A stretch of 64,000 nucleotides of DNA, taken from NCBI GenBank assembly GCA_030374805.1, contig JARGSG010000218.1, forward strand, positions 1 through 64,000, written 5' to 3'. Made by a program: the position numbers and the translations under genes. Below, in pieces: positions 22,118 through 32,616 of this stretch. The first letter of the stretch is position 1. Each line of letters starts with the position of its first letter. This DNA comes from Gracilaria gracilis (Eukaryota; Rhodophyta; Florideophyceae; Gracilariales; Gracilariaceae). The notes below the pieces were generated by a model, which was not told the DNA's origin, searched no databases, and was given only the letters and a program-made list of their open reading frames with translations.

Positions 22118-22120
22118 TTT

Positions 22121-22133
22121 TGGTCTCCCGACC
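22121..22133 (+). other. Primer-binding site of element 2
   Basis: TGGTCTCCCGACC starts three bases after the 5' LTR; identical motif in element 1. Confidence 0.75.
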
Positions 22134-22264
22134 TAGAAGTTTCTTGGTTTTTGTCGTACCTTTACTGGTGAACAGAAGACATTCGAAAGGATTCTGGAAG
22201 TTCACACACCTATTTGGTTTCGTAGGAATACTCGCGAAGCAATTGGATACCACTATTGGTCACT

Positions 22265-24427
22265 ATGGAAAGACCTAAAAGGATTACTCGTGGCTCTAGC
22301 GCGCCACCTAGCCACAAGGGTTCTGCTGCGGCTTCGGCCGCTAAACCCATTCTGGATAATCCCGAGAAGTTGCTTCGGCAACCTCGGGCCGGAACCTCAA
22401 AGGATACGGGCACTCAGCCACCGTTGGCTCCTCAACCTAACAAGGATTTGCCGACAACGGTTGAGGACCTTTGGCCCCAATTGGAAGATCGAGCGAAAGC
22501 TCTTTTTACCGCTACGGTTAATGAAGCTATGACCTCAATGGACATGGACGCCGTTACCCGCTTGGTGGTTGATCGAGCCGTGCACGAGCTCTCTCAACGC
22601 ATACCTAAATTGGTTGAAACATACCTCTTAACGGGTGCCCGGGAGCATATCTACCGAGTGGTTCAAGACCTTTGGGTTTCTGAAGGAATGGCGGAAGCCA
22701 AAACCCCTGGGGTGAATGTGGTTACTCGCATACCACAAGGGATCCCTGCCGGTTCTTCCGCACCAATCAAGCCAATTCCGGCCGATAGTGCGTACCTACA
22801 AGGTTTAAGGCAAGGTCAAGAGGGCCATATAGAGATGAGCCCTCGAGACGTGTACTTGCCACCCATTGGAGGTAACGTTCGAAAGGACACCAAGGCTGGT
22901 GGACCTGAGGACGATTCGTCTGACCCAGATGAGGGGCGACGAAGAAGAAACCGCAAGGGTAAAGAAAGGAGGAGGAAAAAGGGAAAGAATCGCGGCTACG
23001 ACTCTGACCCCGATTCCTCGAGCTCCGATACCGATACTGGTTCATCGTTGGATGATGACCGTAAAGGTAGACGCAAGAAGAAACCGAACAGGTTGGCGAA
23101 GAAGTCGTCAAAGAGAAACCGGAAAGGTAAGAAGAAACGGTACGAGTCGTCCGACTCGGATTCGGACACCGATACAACCCTAGAGGTGCGTCAGCCGCTG
23201 AACGATATGTTCACCAAAGCGGTTGATTATAGGTCATATCGGTTGAGAAACCGATCCTCTGCTTACACCCAAGAGGTTGCGCAGAAGATCACCAAGCACC
23301 ACAAGAAGCTCAGCTTCCAGATGGGTGATACTACCTTCACAGGTGATGATCCCATTGCGGTAATTGAGTTTCTACAGAAGTTCAAGATTGCATGTGACCA
23401 AAATGGTTTTTCCGAAGGTGCTGCCATGTGGTTATTCCAGTTTTACCTTAAAGGTCAAGCTTACCACTTGCTGCAAGGCAGGCTCCGTGGAAATACCCTG
23501 GCGGTTGATGAAGAGGGGACAGAGATGTTAGAGACGTACCCAGAAGTGGTTAATTTCATGTTGGAAACTTACGCTACCGATGAGGTTATCCAGGAAGGTT
23601 ACGCTGAGGTGGAGGCATATTGCCAACGCTCCAGCCAAACCGAAATGGAATTCTCGTTAGGCCTTTGGAATTTGGCCACCCGATGCGGTAATGTCTTTAC
23701 CACTAGTAGGTTGAAGTCGCTCTTTGCCGACAATGTCGACAAAGCGATCCGTTCGCAGGTACGCAATTACCTGGCGAACAACCGTAAGGTGGACTATAAT
23801 GGGCTTGCCCGTTATGCCCAGGGACTAGGCGACACTCTCCGTCACGGAAAGAAGCCGTCGGCGTCCCATACCTCAAAGGATAAACCGAAACGGTCAGTAT
23901 TGTAGCTAGAAGAAAGCACTACCTCAGAGGGAGATTCGCTCATTCGCGTACCAACAGGAATGGCAGTTCATCTCGTGACTGCGCCGCAGGCTCAGTCACG
24001 AGCCACCTCCATTGGTAATTGGTCGTCGACAGTACCACCAGCTTCGGTAAGGTCGCCACCAAGTGCGGCGAGCACTCAACAAACCTCAACGGGTGGTTCG
24101 CAAGCATCTTCCTATGCTACAGTACCAACCAATCCGGTTACCCGACCTACCTCTATGGCAATGCGTGATCCCCAGACAGGTGGATTGGTTTGCTGGCTCT
24201 GTTTGTCGCCAGACCATCTGGCGAACAGATGTGACAAAATACCCCCAGGGGTGCGCGAACATCTGATCAGTGCCAGGCAGCAAAACCACCGTAACCTATA
24301 TGGATCTGGAAAGAGGGTACAAGCTCAACCATCACCATCTCAGGTTCATCTCGTCGAGGAAACACCAATCTTGGAGAAGGACAGTCCCGCTCAAGAGGAG
24401 CAGGAAAACACCGAACGGTTAGCGTAG
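22265..24427 (+). CDS. gag region of element 2
   Basis: The first ATG after the primer-binding site is at 22265. The protein has a basic/acidic low-complexity stretch (alternating Lys/Arg and Asp/Ser runs, about residues 210-310) followed by a retrotransposon capsid-type region and, near 24190-24235, a CCHC zinc knuckle of the form C-x2-C-x4-H-x4-C. The capsid is distantly similar to those of elements 1 and 3. The charged repeat may bind nucleic acid (inference). Confidence 0.85.
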
Positions 24428-24447
24428 GGGCCACCCCTAACCGTGAA

Positions 24448-25497
24448 TTGGAAGGCCCGTCGATACCGGAACGGGAAACCTTAATGGTGGAAAAAGAAGA
24501 ATCAGATGTACCCAATGTGGTGTGTCTAATGAAGTACAATAACTATAAAGTTAATGCTTCAGTAAGCTTTCTCAATTACCTACAGGTCCCCGTTGCGTGT
24601 GTACTCGATACCGGCGCCGGTCCGAATGTGCTAAACGCTCGCGTCATACCCGATGCGGTCTTGCGGAACATTCGGCCTGCCCCGACTATCAACCCGCTGG
24701 TGGACGCTAATGAGCGCCCACTGCACCTTAGAGGAATGTTAACCACTGTGGTACAACTTGGAACCTTGAAGGTGAAGCTCAATTTCTTTGTGGTGGATCG
24801 TTTGGCGACAGACTGTATCCTCGGGACCAACTTTATTGACAAACATGTCAAGGCAATTTTGCCAGGGTCCCGAACGGTCGCTCTCCGTCAAGGTGGTCGT
24901 ATTGCCATACTGGGTAATACGCAGACCAAAAATGGTTGGCGTAAGAAGCCGAGGTTCAATATACCCACCGAAACGGTTTCAAACAAGATACGGCTCACCA
25001 AATTGGTTTCAATTCCGGCTATGACCCAAATGGTAGTGAATGTCTCATGCGCAGTTCCAGGATTGGTAATGCTACAGAACCATCCTAGGTTGGCAGAAAG
25101 ACATCTCGCCTTGATGGCAAACGGGATTATCGACAACATCCCTAACCAATCCTTCAAGGTGTACTTGAGTAACTTTAGCAATCACATTGTTAAGTTACCC
25201 AAGAATACCACTATTGGAATCGCATTGCCGGCACCACAAGGGGTTTTCACGGTCTCACCTAATGGGTTGGGCGAGGTCGCCACCTCTAAGGAAGGGGGGG
25301 GGGAACAAATGCGCCATACCCTGCATATGCGCCCCCGTTATCGACAAATACCAAAATGGAACAGAAGATCGCCAATACCTTTAAGGTTGGAGATCAGGAA
25401 AAGACTATGGAACTGGACCCAGTGCGGAATTGGAGAGAGGAAGTCCAGATCGGTGCGGAGAACCAGGCTCTCCGAGACCGGATCCTCAGTCTCTTAG
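24448..25497 (+). CDS. Protease region of element 2
   Basis: A retropepsin-type aspartic protease is indicated by VLDTGAGPNVLN with the downstream strand DCILGTNFI. It overlaps the start of the pol frame, an arrangement compatible with the frameshift expression common in Ty3/gypsy elements. Confidence 0.85.
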   Translation: MEGPSIPERETLMVEKEESDVPNVVCLMKYNNYKVNASVSFLNYLQVPVACVLDTGAGPNVLNARVIPDAVLRNIRPAPTINPLVDANERPLHLRGMLTTVVQLGTLKVKLNFFVVDRLATDCILGTNFIDKHVKAILPGSRTVALRQGGRIAILGNTQTKNGWRKKPRFNIPTETVSNKIRLTKLVSIPAMTQMVVNVSCAVPGLVMLQNHPRLAERHLALMANGIIDNIPNQSFKVYLSNFSNHIVKLPKNTTIGIALPAPQGVFTVSPNGLGEVATSKEGGGEQMRHTLHMRPRYRQIPKWNRRSPIPLRLEIRKRLWNWTQCGIGERKSRSVRRTRLSETGSSVS

Positions 25498-28400
25498 AAG
25501 AATTTGAACCCATGTGGTCGGGCCGGTTGGGCCAAATTGAGGCTACAGAGCACCGTATTGATATGGTGCCTGGCTGGAAACCCATTTACCAGCAGCCTTA
25601 CCGTGCAGGTCCAAAAGCCCGGGAGGTTGAGCTCAATGAGGTCGAGAGAATGCTCCGTGAAGGTGTCATAGAACCAGCAAATGCGGACTGGGCCAGCCCT
25701 GTGGTTCTCGTCACAAAGAAGAATGATACCCGTATGCGGTTCTGTGTGGACTACAGAAGACTGAATAGTATGACCATTAGGGATTCGTACCCAATACCTA
25801 GAATGGACGAGTGTATAGATTCGTTGGGCAACGCCAAGATCTTTACTACGCTCGATGCCAATTGTGGTTATTGGCAGGTACCTATCAGGGAAGAAGACAA
25901 GGACAAAACTACGTTTACTTGCCACGCTGGGTTATTCCGCTTTACGCGTATGCCCTTTGGGTTGCGAAATGCCCCGGCTACCTTTCAGAGGGCGTTAGAT
26001 ATAATCCTTTCGAAGGTGAAGTGGAGAACCGCTCTGGTATACATCGACGATGTAATCATATATTCCAGAACGGTAGAGGAACATTTCCACCATGTTAGGG
26101 AAGTTTTGAACCTTTTGAGGGAATCTGGAGTAACGTTGAAGCTCCGCAAGTGCGAATTCTTCACCAAAGAGGTAGAATACCTTGGTCATATCATCAGCCC
26201 TGGGAGGTTAGAAGTGACGCCGCGGAATATCCGGGCCGTGCAGGAGGCGAAGCCACCCACGTCCCAGACGGAAATCCGATCCTTTATAGGTTTGTGCAAT
26301 GTGTACCGCCGGTTTATCAAGGGATTTGCCAAGATAGCGGCTCCCCTCAACAGGAAGCTGCTGAAAGGTCAACCTACAAGGTTTGAATGTCTTACCAATG
26401 AGGAAATGGATGCGTTCGAGGCGCTGAAACATGCGCTCTTGACACCTCCCATCTTGGCATTACCCAAAGCTGGTTTACGATACACGTTGGATACTGACGC
26501 TTCGGACGCCCAAATTGGTTGTTGTCTTATGCAGGAGCAAGAAAACGGCGACAAACTACCTATAGGGTACTGGAGCCGTGCTTTGCACGCTGCAGAAAAG
26601 AACTACACAACAACCGAAAAGGAATGTCTGGCAGTAGTCTGGAGCATGTTGATGCTCCGTCCCTACCTATATGGTGAAAGGTTCACGCTTCGAACCGACC
26701 ATGATGCCCTACGGTGGATACTGGGTCTGGCCGACGCATCAGGCAGACTTGCCCGATGGCGGTTACGACTTTCAGAGTTCGAGTATGACGTACAGTACCG
26801 TCCAGGTATCAAGCACAATGTCGCAGACGCGATGTCTCGCATTACCACAGATGGTTTGGACACCGAGCCGGTAGAGGATGATATCCCATGCTTTACCATC
26901 TCTACCAACCCTGATGGTGATACCTTAGAAGGTTACTGGACTCTACCCGAAGAGGATACGTGGTTTAGTGATGCCATCGCTCGGGAAATACTCGCCCTCG
27001 AGGAAACAGACGTCATGCCAATTACCCGCGAGGAATTCCTGAGAGAGCAAGCAAACGATGTTTATTGCCGCTCTCTCATGGACCAAGTAGGTATGAAAGA
27101 CTCGAACTTTGACGTCGACCGAAATGGTTTCCTGGTGAGGCGAGCTCCTATTGATGGTTCCCTTCAGAAGGTAGTGCCCAAGGTGCTGCGCCCTCGGGTG
27201 CTGTACCTAGCCCACTACCCAAGGCTATCAGGACACCCTGGAGGTACGAGAATGTACTACACCTTGAGGCAAGGGTACTACTGGCCTCATATGGCTAATG
27301 ATATATATACCTTTGTAGGTCAATGTGAATCTTGCGTACGTACCCGTGGAGGTCTCCGGAAGCACAGGAAATACTTGAAGTTATTCCCTGCAGCGGGTCC
27401 TCTCGAGTTCGTCGCAATAGACCTTCTGGGTCCATTACCAAAAACCACAAGGGGATATCAGTACATCATCGTAATCACCGACAGGTTCTCGAAGCTCACG
27501 CGAGCGATACCCTTGAAGGACACGAAATCGACGACCCTCGCGGTGGCGTTCTTGAACAATTGGATCTACCCGTATGGTGCACCGCTTTATCTACTTACCG
27601 ACAATGGTTCGAACTTAGCTTCGAAGTTCTTTGAAGCTGTTTGTAACCTCTTGGGTATTAAGCACTACTTCACTACTGCCTACCATCCGCAAACGAATGG
27701 GCAAGTGGAGCGCTTTAACCGAACACTGGTATCTAGGCTGCGACATTATACGGAAGAACACCAAACTGGTTGGGACGAGCTCGTGCAGCCCTTGACATAT
27801 GCATATAACCTTCAGGTTCATCGAGCGACGCAAACTACGCCGTTCGATCTAATACTGTCAAGACACCCACCAGGTATTGTTGTTGAAGGGGACCCATTAG
27901 GACAAGAAGCCGCCGGAGCGCTCACACCGTCACAGGTCAAACGGAATACCCTTTTGAGGTTGAGACGTGCTCTCAAGTATGCTGAGAGCAAGCTCACAGC
28001 ATCCCAGAAGAGGTACAAGGAGGACTACGACCGTAAGGTAACCCAAGTGGTAACGGCTACGCCGGGTCAATATGTCTTTATTGACCACCCTCCGAAAGGA
28101 GCTAAACCACGACCGGGTGATGAAGCTGATGATGAAGCTATTGATAGAGATATCAATTCTAAGCTTCTTCCGAAATCATCGGGACCTTTCAAGGTAGTTC
28201 GGTCGACCGACCACACGGTAACGGTGAACCAAGATGGTGTAGAGAATACAATCTCTATTGACCGAATCACGGTTGCACCTCAGACGGTTCAGTCCAGGAA
28301 GGAACGCGGAGAATCCGCGCGTGACCCACAAGCGGTTGCCCTGAGGACTCAGCCCCGGGAAGACGGGACACCCATCGAGGTTAATGATGACGCACAGGGT

Positions 28401-28706
28401 GACGACCCAGACTACGTACCACCTGCGGGGATTACGGTTGCTCCTTCAGAGGAAGCACCTACCCCTAGTGGTACCGATGCTCATCTAAACCAAAGTGGTG
28501 AAACGATACCAGCCCAGGTCTCTAATGAGTTCCCAGTGGAACGCCTTGTAGGTCACCGCCGTACCCAAGAAGGTCTGAAGTACACAGTACGCTGGTATGG
28601 CTGGGGGGCTGACGGTGATACCGCCGAGCCGCCCTCAGCCATACCACACCATTTCAGGGTAAGCTACTGGAACCGCAAGGGAGAGGACATGCCGAATGAT
28701 GGGTAA
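25356..28706 (+). CDS. pol of element 2: RT, RNase H, integrase, chromodomain
   Basis: An uninterrupted 1116-residue frame carries RT (LDANCGYWQVPI, FGLRNAPATFQ, YIDDVIIYS), RNase H (LDTDASDAQIG, TTTEKECLAVVW, RTDHDAL), the integrase HHCC zinc domain (HYPRLSGHPGGT ... CESC), a DDE core (AIDLLGPLP, TDNGSNLASKFF, NGQVERFNRTL) and a C-terminal chromodomain (PVERLVGHRRTQEGLKYTV, VRWYGW). The chromodomain places it with the chromoviruses, whose integrases target chromatin marks. Confidence 0.96.
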   Translation: MEQKIANTFKVGDQEKTMELDPVRNWREEVQIGAENQALRDRILSLLEEFEPMWSGRLGQIEATEHRIDMVPGWKPIYQQPYRAGPKAREVELNEVERMLREGVIEPANADWASPVVLVTKKNDTRMRFCVDYRRLNSMTIRDSYPIPRMDECIDSLGNAKIFTTLDANCGYWQVPIREEDKDKTTFTCHAGLFRFTRMPFGLRNAPATFQRALDIILSKVKWRTALVYIDDVIIYSRTVEEHFHHVREVLNLLRESGVTLKLRKCEFFTKEVEYLGHIISPGRLEVTPRNIRAVQEAKPPTSQTEIRSFIGLCNVYRRFIKGFAKIAAPLNRKLLKGQPTRFECLTNEEMDAFEALKHALLTPPILALPKAGLRYTLDTDASDAQIGCCLMQEQENGDKLPIGYWSRALHAAEKNYTTTEKECLAVVWSMLMLRPYLYGERFTLRTDHDALRWILGLADASGRLARWRLRLSEFEYDVQYRPGIKHNVADAMSRITTDGLDTEPVEDDIPCFTISTNPDGDTLEGYWTLPEEDTWFSDAIAREILALEETDVMPITREEFLREQANDVYCRSLMDQVGMKDSNFDVDRNGFLVRRAPIDGSLQKVVPKVLRPRVLYLAHYPRLSGHPGGTRMYYTLRQGYYWPHMANDIYTFVGQCESCVRTRGGLRKHRKYLKLFPAAGPLEFVAIDLLGPLPKTTRGYQYIIVITDRFSKLTRAIPLKDTKSTTLAVAFLNNWIYPYGAPLYLLTDNGSNLASKFFEAVCNLLGIKHYFTTAYHPQTNGQVERFNRTLVSRLRHYTEEHQTGWDELVQPLTYAYNLQVHRATQTTPFDLILSRHPPGIVVEGDPLGQEAAGALTPSQVKRNTLLRLRRALKYAESKLTASQKRYKEDYDRKVTQVVTATPGQYVFIDHPPKGAKPRPGDEADDEAIDRDINSKLLPKSSGPFKVVRSTDHTVTVNQDGVENTISIDRITVAPQTVQSRKERGESARDPQAVALRTQPREDGTPIEVNDDAQGDDPDYVPPAGITVAPSEEAPTPSGTDAHLNQSGETIPAQVSNEFPVERLVGHRRTQEGLKYTVRWYGWGADGDTAEPPSAIPHHFRVSYWNRKGEDMPNDG

Positions 28707-29619
28707 ACCTTAGAGGTAATGCAGTCCCCCAAGGAAGGGGGAAAAGCACATTGTAATGAGGAGTACCAAAGTCGGTTCGGACACTCACCGGGAAGGTACA
28801 ACCAGAAGGAAGCATTCCATGAGGGTACGTCCAAGGAGCGGTAGCGCTAAAGACGGACGCACCGTTGTACGCGCGCCGTTACACACGCGCCATGCACGTG
28901 CGCGGCACGCGCGCGAACCCGCACGGTGGAAACATTCAAAAAATTGTGTCTTTTTATTTGACGAGGCATACGCGCGCTTCTCGTGGCGCGCCGTGCGGAG
29001 TAACCGATTCGGTTTACACTATTGTGTGTAGGGAGCGAGCAACGGCATGGTCAAAAAATGTAAGTATTTTGACCGTGCCGCGCTCCCGAATCGGCCATTC
29101 CCAGCCTCTGAAACCCCTTGGTTCTCGAGATACAGACCAAAAGGGTTTTCTGCGTTTTCACTACCATATGGAGGGGTAATTTTCCGGTCAAATATTTTGA
29201 TTCGCCTTGCAAGTAACCTCCAGGGTGAAACACCGCACGTGCGCCCATGCATGGTGAGAGGCCATGCAGACCAATCCAGGTACATTGCTGGCCACCGCGC
29301 GCAAGCGCGTGGCACGTCACCTCACCTCACGGGGAGGCAAAACCGCTCGCTGCCCCGCGCGGAGGCGAAGCGTCGTACCATCATGGTGAATCCATACTAC
29401 GAGCACGCAAATGTGGCTCCAGATGGAACCAATTTACCTACAAGGAACTACGCTTCACCCACCGTGGTACGCTGGTCTAAGGAAGGGGGAGGGGAGTTAT
29501 TTTCGCGTTTCCGCCTCGCAATGCCCCTCGATGGAAATTGGAACCTAACATGGAAACACATAACTTTTAACTTTACTGAAAGAGCAATACCAACAGGGAT
29601 GCAGAAGTGGTTACGACAA
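28707..29619. other. Spacer of element 2 with GC-rich palindromic DNA
   Basis: A purine run AAGGAAGGGGGAAAAG follows pol (28730-28745) and another lies at 29479-29496, both resembling the true polypurine tract. 28860-28930 is rich in GCGC/CACGTG palindromes. A 13-bp stem with one mismatch (29044-29056 with 29067-29079) encloses a 10-base loop. No conserved protein was recognised. Confidence 0.5.
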
Positions 29620-30069
29620 TCAACCTGATGGGTGAGTGGCAAAGTGAGGCCCCGAGGAGCCTCCAGCTGAGGATCCCCGACCCGGAGTGGTGTTCTGATG
29701 GGCTCCCGGCCAAGGCTGGAAGAGATCAGCCTGGCCTGGAGCCTGGCTAGGCGCGCTACCATGACCCACGGGGGTACTAGTAGGCACGCTGACGCCTGGC
29801 ATCACGTCGGCACCCATCGGAGGTGGCGCGCTCGCCTGCGCAACCGACGGAGGTGCCGACGACCCGATGTGGAGAGGAGCCTGCGTAGCGGCTAGAAGGC
29901 CGGGGTTCAGGCTAGCACCAAATAGGGGATCCTCCAAAGGGTTTGTAGGCGTCGGGCCCATGGCCGTCGCTAGGCCTGCCACCTGGTTGGTAGCCATCTG
30001 GTAGAGCTCGACCTGGAACCGGTTCCGGAACTCACCAATTTGGGAAAAAGGATCGCATGTACTGTGCAT
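29620..30069 (-). CDS. Antisense open frame 3 in element 2, function unknown
   Basis: A 149-residue frame opposite to gag-pol, rich in Pro/Ala/Ser/Gly with a short hydrophilic N-terminal part (FRNRFQVELYQMATNQVAG). No domain is recognised. It is the third of three antisense frames in the extra region and could belong to the same transcription unit (inference). Confidence 0.4.
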   Translation of the reverse strand: MHSTCDPFSQIGEFRNRFQVELYQMATNQVAGLATAMGPTPTNPLEDPLFGASLNPGLLAATQAPLHIGSSAPPSVAQASAPPPMGADVMPGVSVPTSTPVGHGSAPSQAPGQADLFQPWPGAHQNTTPGRGSSAGGSSGPHFATHPSG

Positions 30070-30168
30070 GACGAGGCAGGATGCTTTCCAGAAGGGTAAG
30101 AGCTTCGACCACAGAGGTAGGACCCGCCCGCTGGAAGTTCACCACACAGGCTTGGCGGACCCGAGCCA

Positions 30169-31074
30169 TTAAACCTCAAATGGCCTGGGAGTCCCACCTG
30201 AGACGGGACAGGCGCCGCAGCCGCAGCCATGACACCCCCGAGGATAGCCCCGCGGAGGCCCATCAACCCGTGTGGTACTAGGGAGAAGAGGAGTGGCACC
30301 AGTATGGGCAGGCGTATTGCGTCCCTCTGGAGCGGGAGTAGGCGCTGAAGTGACCACAGGGGTAACTGCTGGCGATTCCACCACGGTTGGGAATGGCTTG
30401 GGACTCCCTGGAGGTCCCTGATCGGTCGGAGCCCCGGGATAGCGCTGCTCCGCGCGGGATACAACCTTCCAGGACACCGGATCGAAAACCTCCCACCCCT
30501 GCTTGGCTCCCCACGGGAAACTCTCCACTTGGGTAAGCAACGATTCCAGCTGCTCAATAGAGTAGTCCGTACCTGCCACAATGGTTCCGATTCCAAATAG
30601 GCGAATGTCGCGAATGACCCTCGGGGGAATGAAGAACATACGACCAGGAGGTTGCACACCGTCACGGTAAATCTCGGCTTCTCGAGAACGACAATCCCAG
30701 TCAATACCGTCACGGGCAGCCTGCAGAGCTAAGATGGCCACCAATACGGCCCATTCCGCGAGGGCAATCGACCAAATGAGGTAATACCGATCGTGGTTAC
30801 GGGTGATGTAGCTCCCGAAGTAAGCCAATACCGGTGGGGTTGGGACGCTAAGCGACATCGGTACCTCATAGGCATTCCACCATTCAGGTCGGGCCACATA
30901 CCAAGAGGTTCTTCCCTTATTAGGTTGTGAGAAGAACTCCACATTATGGAACCCATGCATGACGCGGTTGAAGCTGGACCGGGTACGAATGCGAGCCTCA
31001 GTGGCAGCATCCACCCCCCACCTACGACGGTTAGCCCAATGGATGGTATTGTAAGGCCTATCGAAGCAAACCAA
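30169..31074 (-). CDS. Antisense open frame 2 in element 2, function unknown
   Basis: A 301-residue frame with a folded-looking N-terminal two thirds rich in aromatic residues (IHWANRRRWGVD, WYVARPEWWNAYEVP, YYLIWSIALAEWAVLVAI, the last a possible amphipathic or membrane helix) and a Pro/Thr-rich tail. Composition in the first part is protein-like rather than that of a random frame. No family was recognised. It lies downstream of antisense frame 1. Confidence 0.5.
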   Translation of the reverse strand: MVCFDRPYNTIHWANRRRWGVDAATEARIRTRSSFNRVMHGFHNVEFFSQPNKGRTSWYVARPEWWNAYEVPMSLSVPTPPVLAYFGSYITRNHDRYYLIWSIALAEWAVLVAILALQAARDGIDWDCRSREAEIYRDGVQPPGRMFFIPPRVIRDIRLFGIGTIVAGTDYSIEQLESLLTQVESFPWGAKQGWEVFDPVSWKVVSRAEQRYPGAPTDQGPPGSPKPFPTVVESPAVTPVVTSAPTPAPEGRNTPAHTGATPLLPSTTRVDGPPRGYPRGCHGCGCGACPVSGGTPRPFEV

Positions 31075-32557
31075 ATGTGGTGAAGGCCGGAAGGTACTGC
31101 TGCGGAAGGGAGTCGTACTGACAGATCTTCACAACCAGACGTCGGTAATAATGGAGCTCCGGTTCAATACGAACATACGGCAGATCGCTGGGATAAAGCG
31201 GGGGGATGAAATACCTCATTGGTGTGTGTCGCTGGCGGCTGTCATAGCACTCCACCCGACCCTGACGAGGTTGAGATTCCTTATCCCGACGGTGGAGCGT
31301 TTGGGGGACGGAGCGGAGACGCTCGCAATCCCAACGAAACAAACCCAAGTAGGTATCCAAAGTCGGACGGCGCAAGACGCCGGGAAGCGATGTGTTCCCC
31401 GGCGCCACTGGCCAGTTCTGACCGTACAGCGTCGCTTGCGACACCATTCTTGGATCGACCCCGAAGGTACCATGTTGGGAAACGTTCCAGTCGGCCGTGG
31501 TGAACGGCTCCAAACCATAATAGGAAATACCACGAGGAATCTCGGGCTCCGGACCATACGGGTCCCGGATCCCTTCGTGAATCCCTTGAGGTTGATTTGA
31601 GGAAGACGGAACCGGCTGGCTCCGAAAACGAGTTTGGATGCGGGAATGGTACAAAGCAGCACCCCGAGAACCAGACTTGGCAATGCCGCTTCCGCGGCCG
31701 CGCGAGGGACCGGCACCCGACATGGTGTGATGAGTACCGCGAGGGAGTGGTTGAGACGGCGAGCATTCGACCGCAGGGGTGAAGCGAATCGGCTTTTTAT
31801 CCACAATGGGTGAGTCACTAGAGCTGATGCTCAAAACCTCCACCCGTTCGGGGCCCCATGCTGGTTCAACCATTAAGGCATCAGCATTGGTCGCCGATGG
31901 CGCGCCGTCCCTTGAGGTTACCGCGTCCGATTGACCAACATGGGGAACCGACAATCGCCGTGTACCGCTACGGGTGCGAGCCCGCACGCTGGTACCAGGG
32001 CTACCCATGTGGTTCAAATAAGGATCGGGGGTCACCATAAACGGATTCAACCTTGTCGGTCGGACGAAAAGCCACGGTGGCGCGAGCCCGCGTAGACAAA
32101 CCGCAAAGGGGTGCGAAGGCAACCAGAAGGGAGAACGGTGGAACAACCTCGATGGAGTCAGCGGCAGTTCCTCGAAGGGTTGGTACTCGAACCTCGAAGG
32201 GACAAAGAGACACGCCGCAACTAAGTGGGCGCCAAAATCCTTCACGGTACAGTGCCCACACGAGCTCGAAGGCGCAACCCGCCACCCCCACTGGGTATAC
32301 CGACACGGTAAAAGGGTCCAAGCCGGGCAGCCAAAAAGGCAGAACCTTGGAGGTATGCCATGGGCGCGCGTCGCGCCTAAACCACAAATGGGGATGAATA
32401 GGCCGCTGTCGGTGATAACCAAAGAGGTGGATAGAGCCGCAATCGGTGATGACCAAGGTGGTGAACAGAGTGCGTTCGGTGATGCCGAACCGACGCGACG
32501 CACGGCGTGAGATGGCACGAAGGCTGCGACAGGGACCAAATTGGTACGACGATGCAA
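31058..32557 (-). CDS. Antisense open frame 1 in element 2, function unknown
   Basis: A 499-codon frame antisense to gag-pol between pol and the 3' LTR. The upstream end has no ATG; the first plausible start is an ATG at 32038 (MVTPDPYLNHMGSPGT), giving about 326 residues: a Ser/Arg-rich N-terminal part and a C-terminal part with conserved-looking Tyr/Trp/Pro content (YYGLEPFTTADWNVSQHG, LFRWDCERLR, PLYPSDLPYVRIEPELHYYR). No family was recognised. Antisense extra frames in this position are known in some plant LTR elements such as Grande; homology to them is not implied. Confidence 0.55.
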   Translation of the reverse strand: MHRRTNLVPVAAFVPSHAVRRVGSASPNALCSPPWSSPIAALSTSLVITDSGLFIPICGLGATRAHGIPPRFCLFGCPAWTLLPCRYTQWGWRVAPSSSCGHCTVKDFGAHLVAACLFVPSRFEYQPFEELPLTPSRLFHRSPFWLPSHPFAVCLRGLAPPWLFVRPTRLNPFMVTPDPYLNHMGSPGTSVRARTRSGTRRLSVPHVGQSDAVTSRDGAPSATNADALMVEPAWGPERVEVLSISSSDSPIVDKKPIRFTPAVECSPSQPLPRGTHHTMSGAGPSRGRGSGIAKSGSRGAALYHSRIQTRFRSQPVPSSSNQPQGIHEGIRDPYGPEPEIPRGISYYGLEPFTTADWNVSQHGTFGVDPRMVSQATLYGQNWPVAPGNTSLPGVLRRPTLDTYLGLFRWDCERLRSVPQTLHRRDKESQPRQGRVECYDSRQRHTPMRYFIPPLYPSDLPYVRIEPELHYYRRLVVKICQYDSLPQQYLPAFTTFGLLR

Positions 32558-32599
32558 CCGACTTGGTGAAAGGATCTAGGAGCCACGAGGGCGTGGCTC

Positions 32600-32614
32600 A
32601 AGGTAGGAAGGGGG
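32600..32614 (+). other. Polypurine tract of element 2
   Basis: AAGGTAGGAAGGGGG (one T) ends two bases before the 3' LTR, the expected place for plus-strand priming. Confidence 0.8.
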
Positions 32615-32616
32615 TC

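Noticed and set aside
28707-29628. Plus-strand frames after pol in element 2
   Set aside because: Basic, low-complexity translation from palindromic GC-rich DNA, with no similarity to known retroelement proteins.
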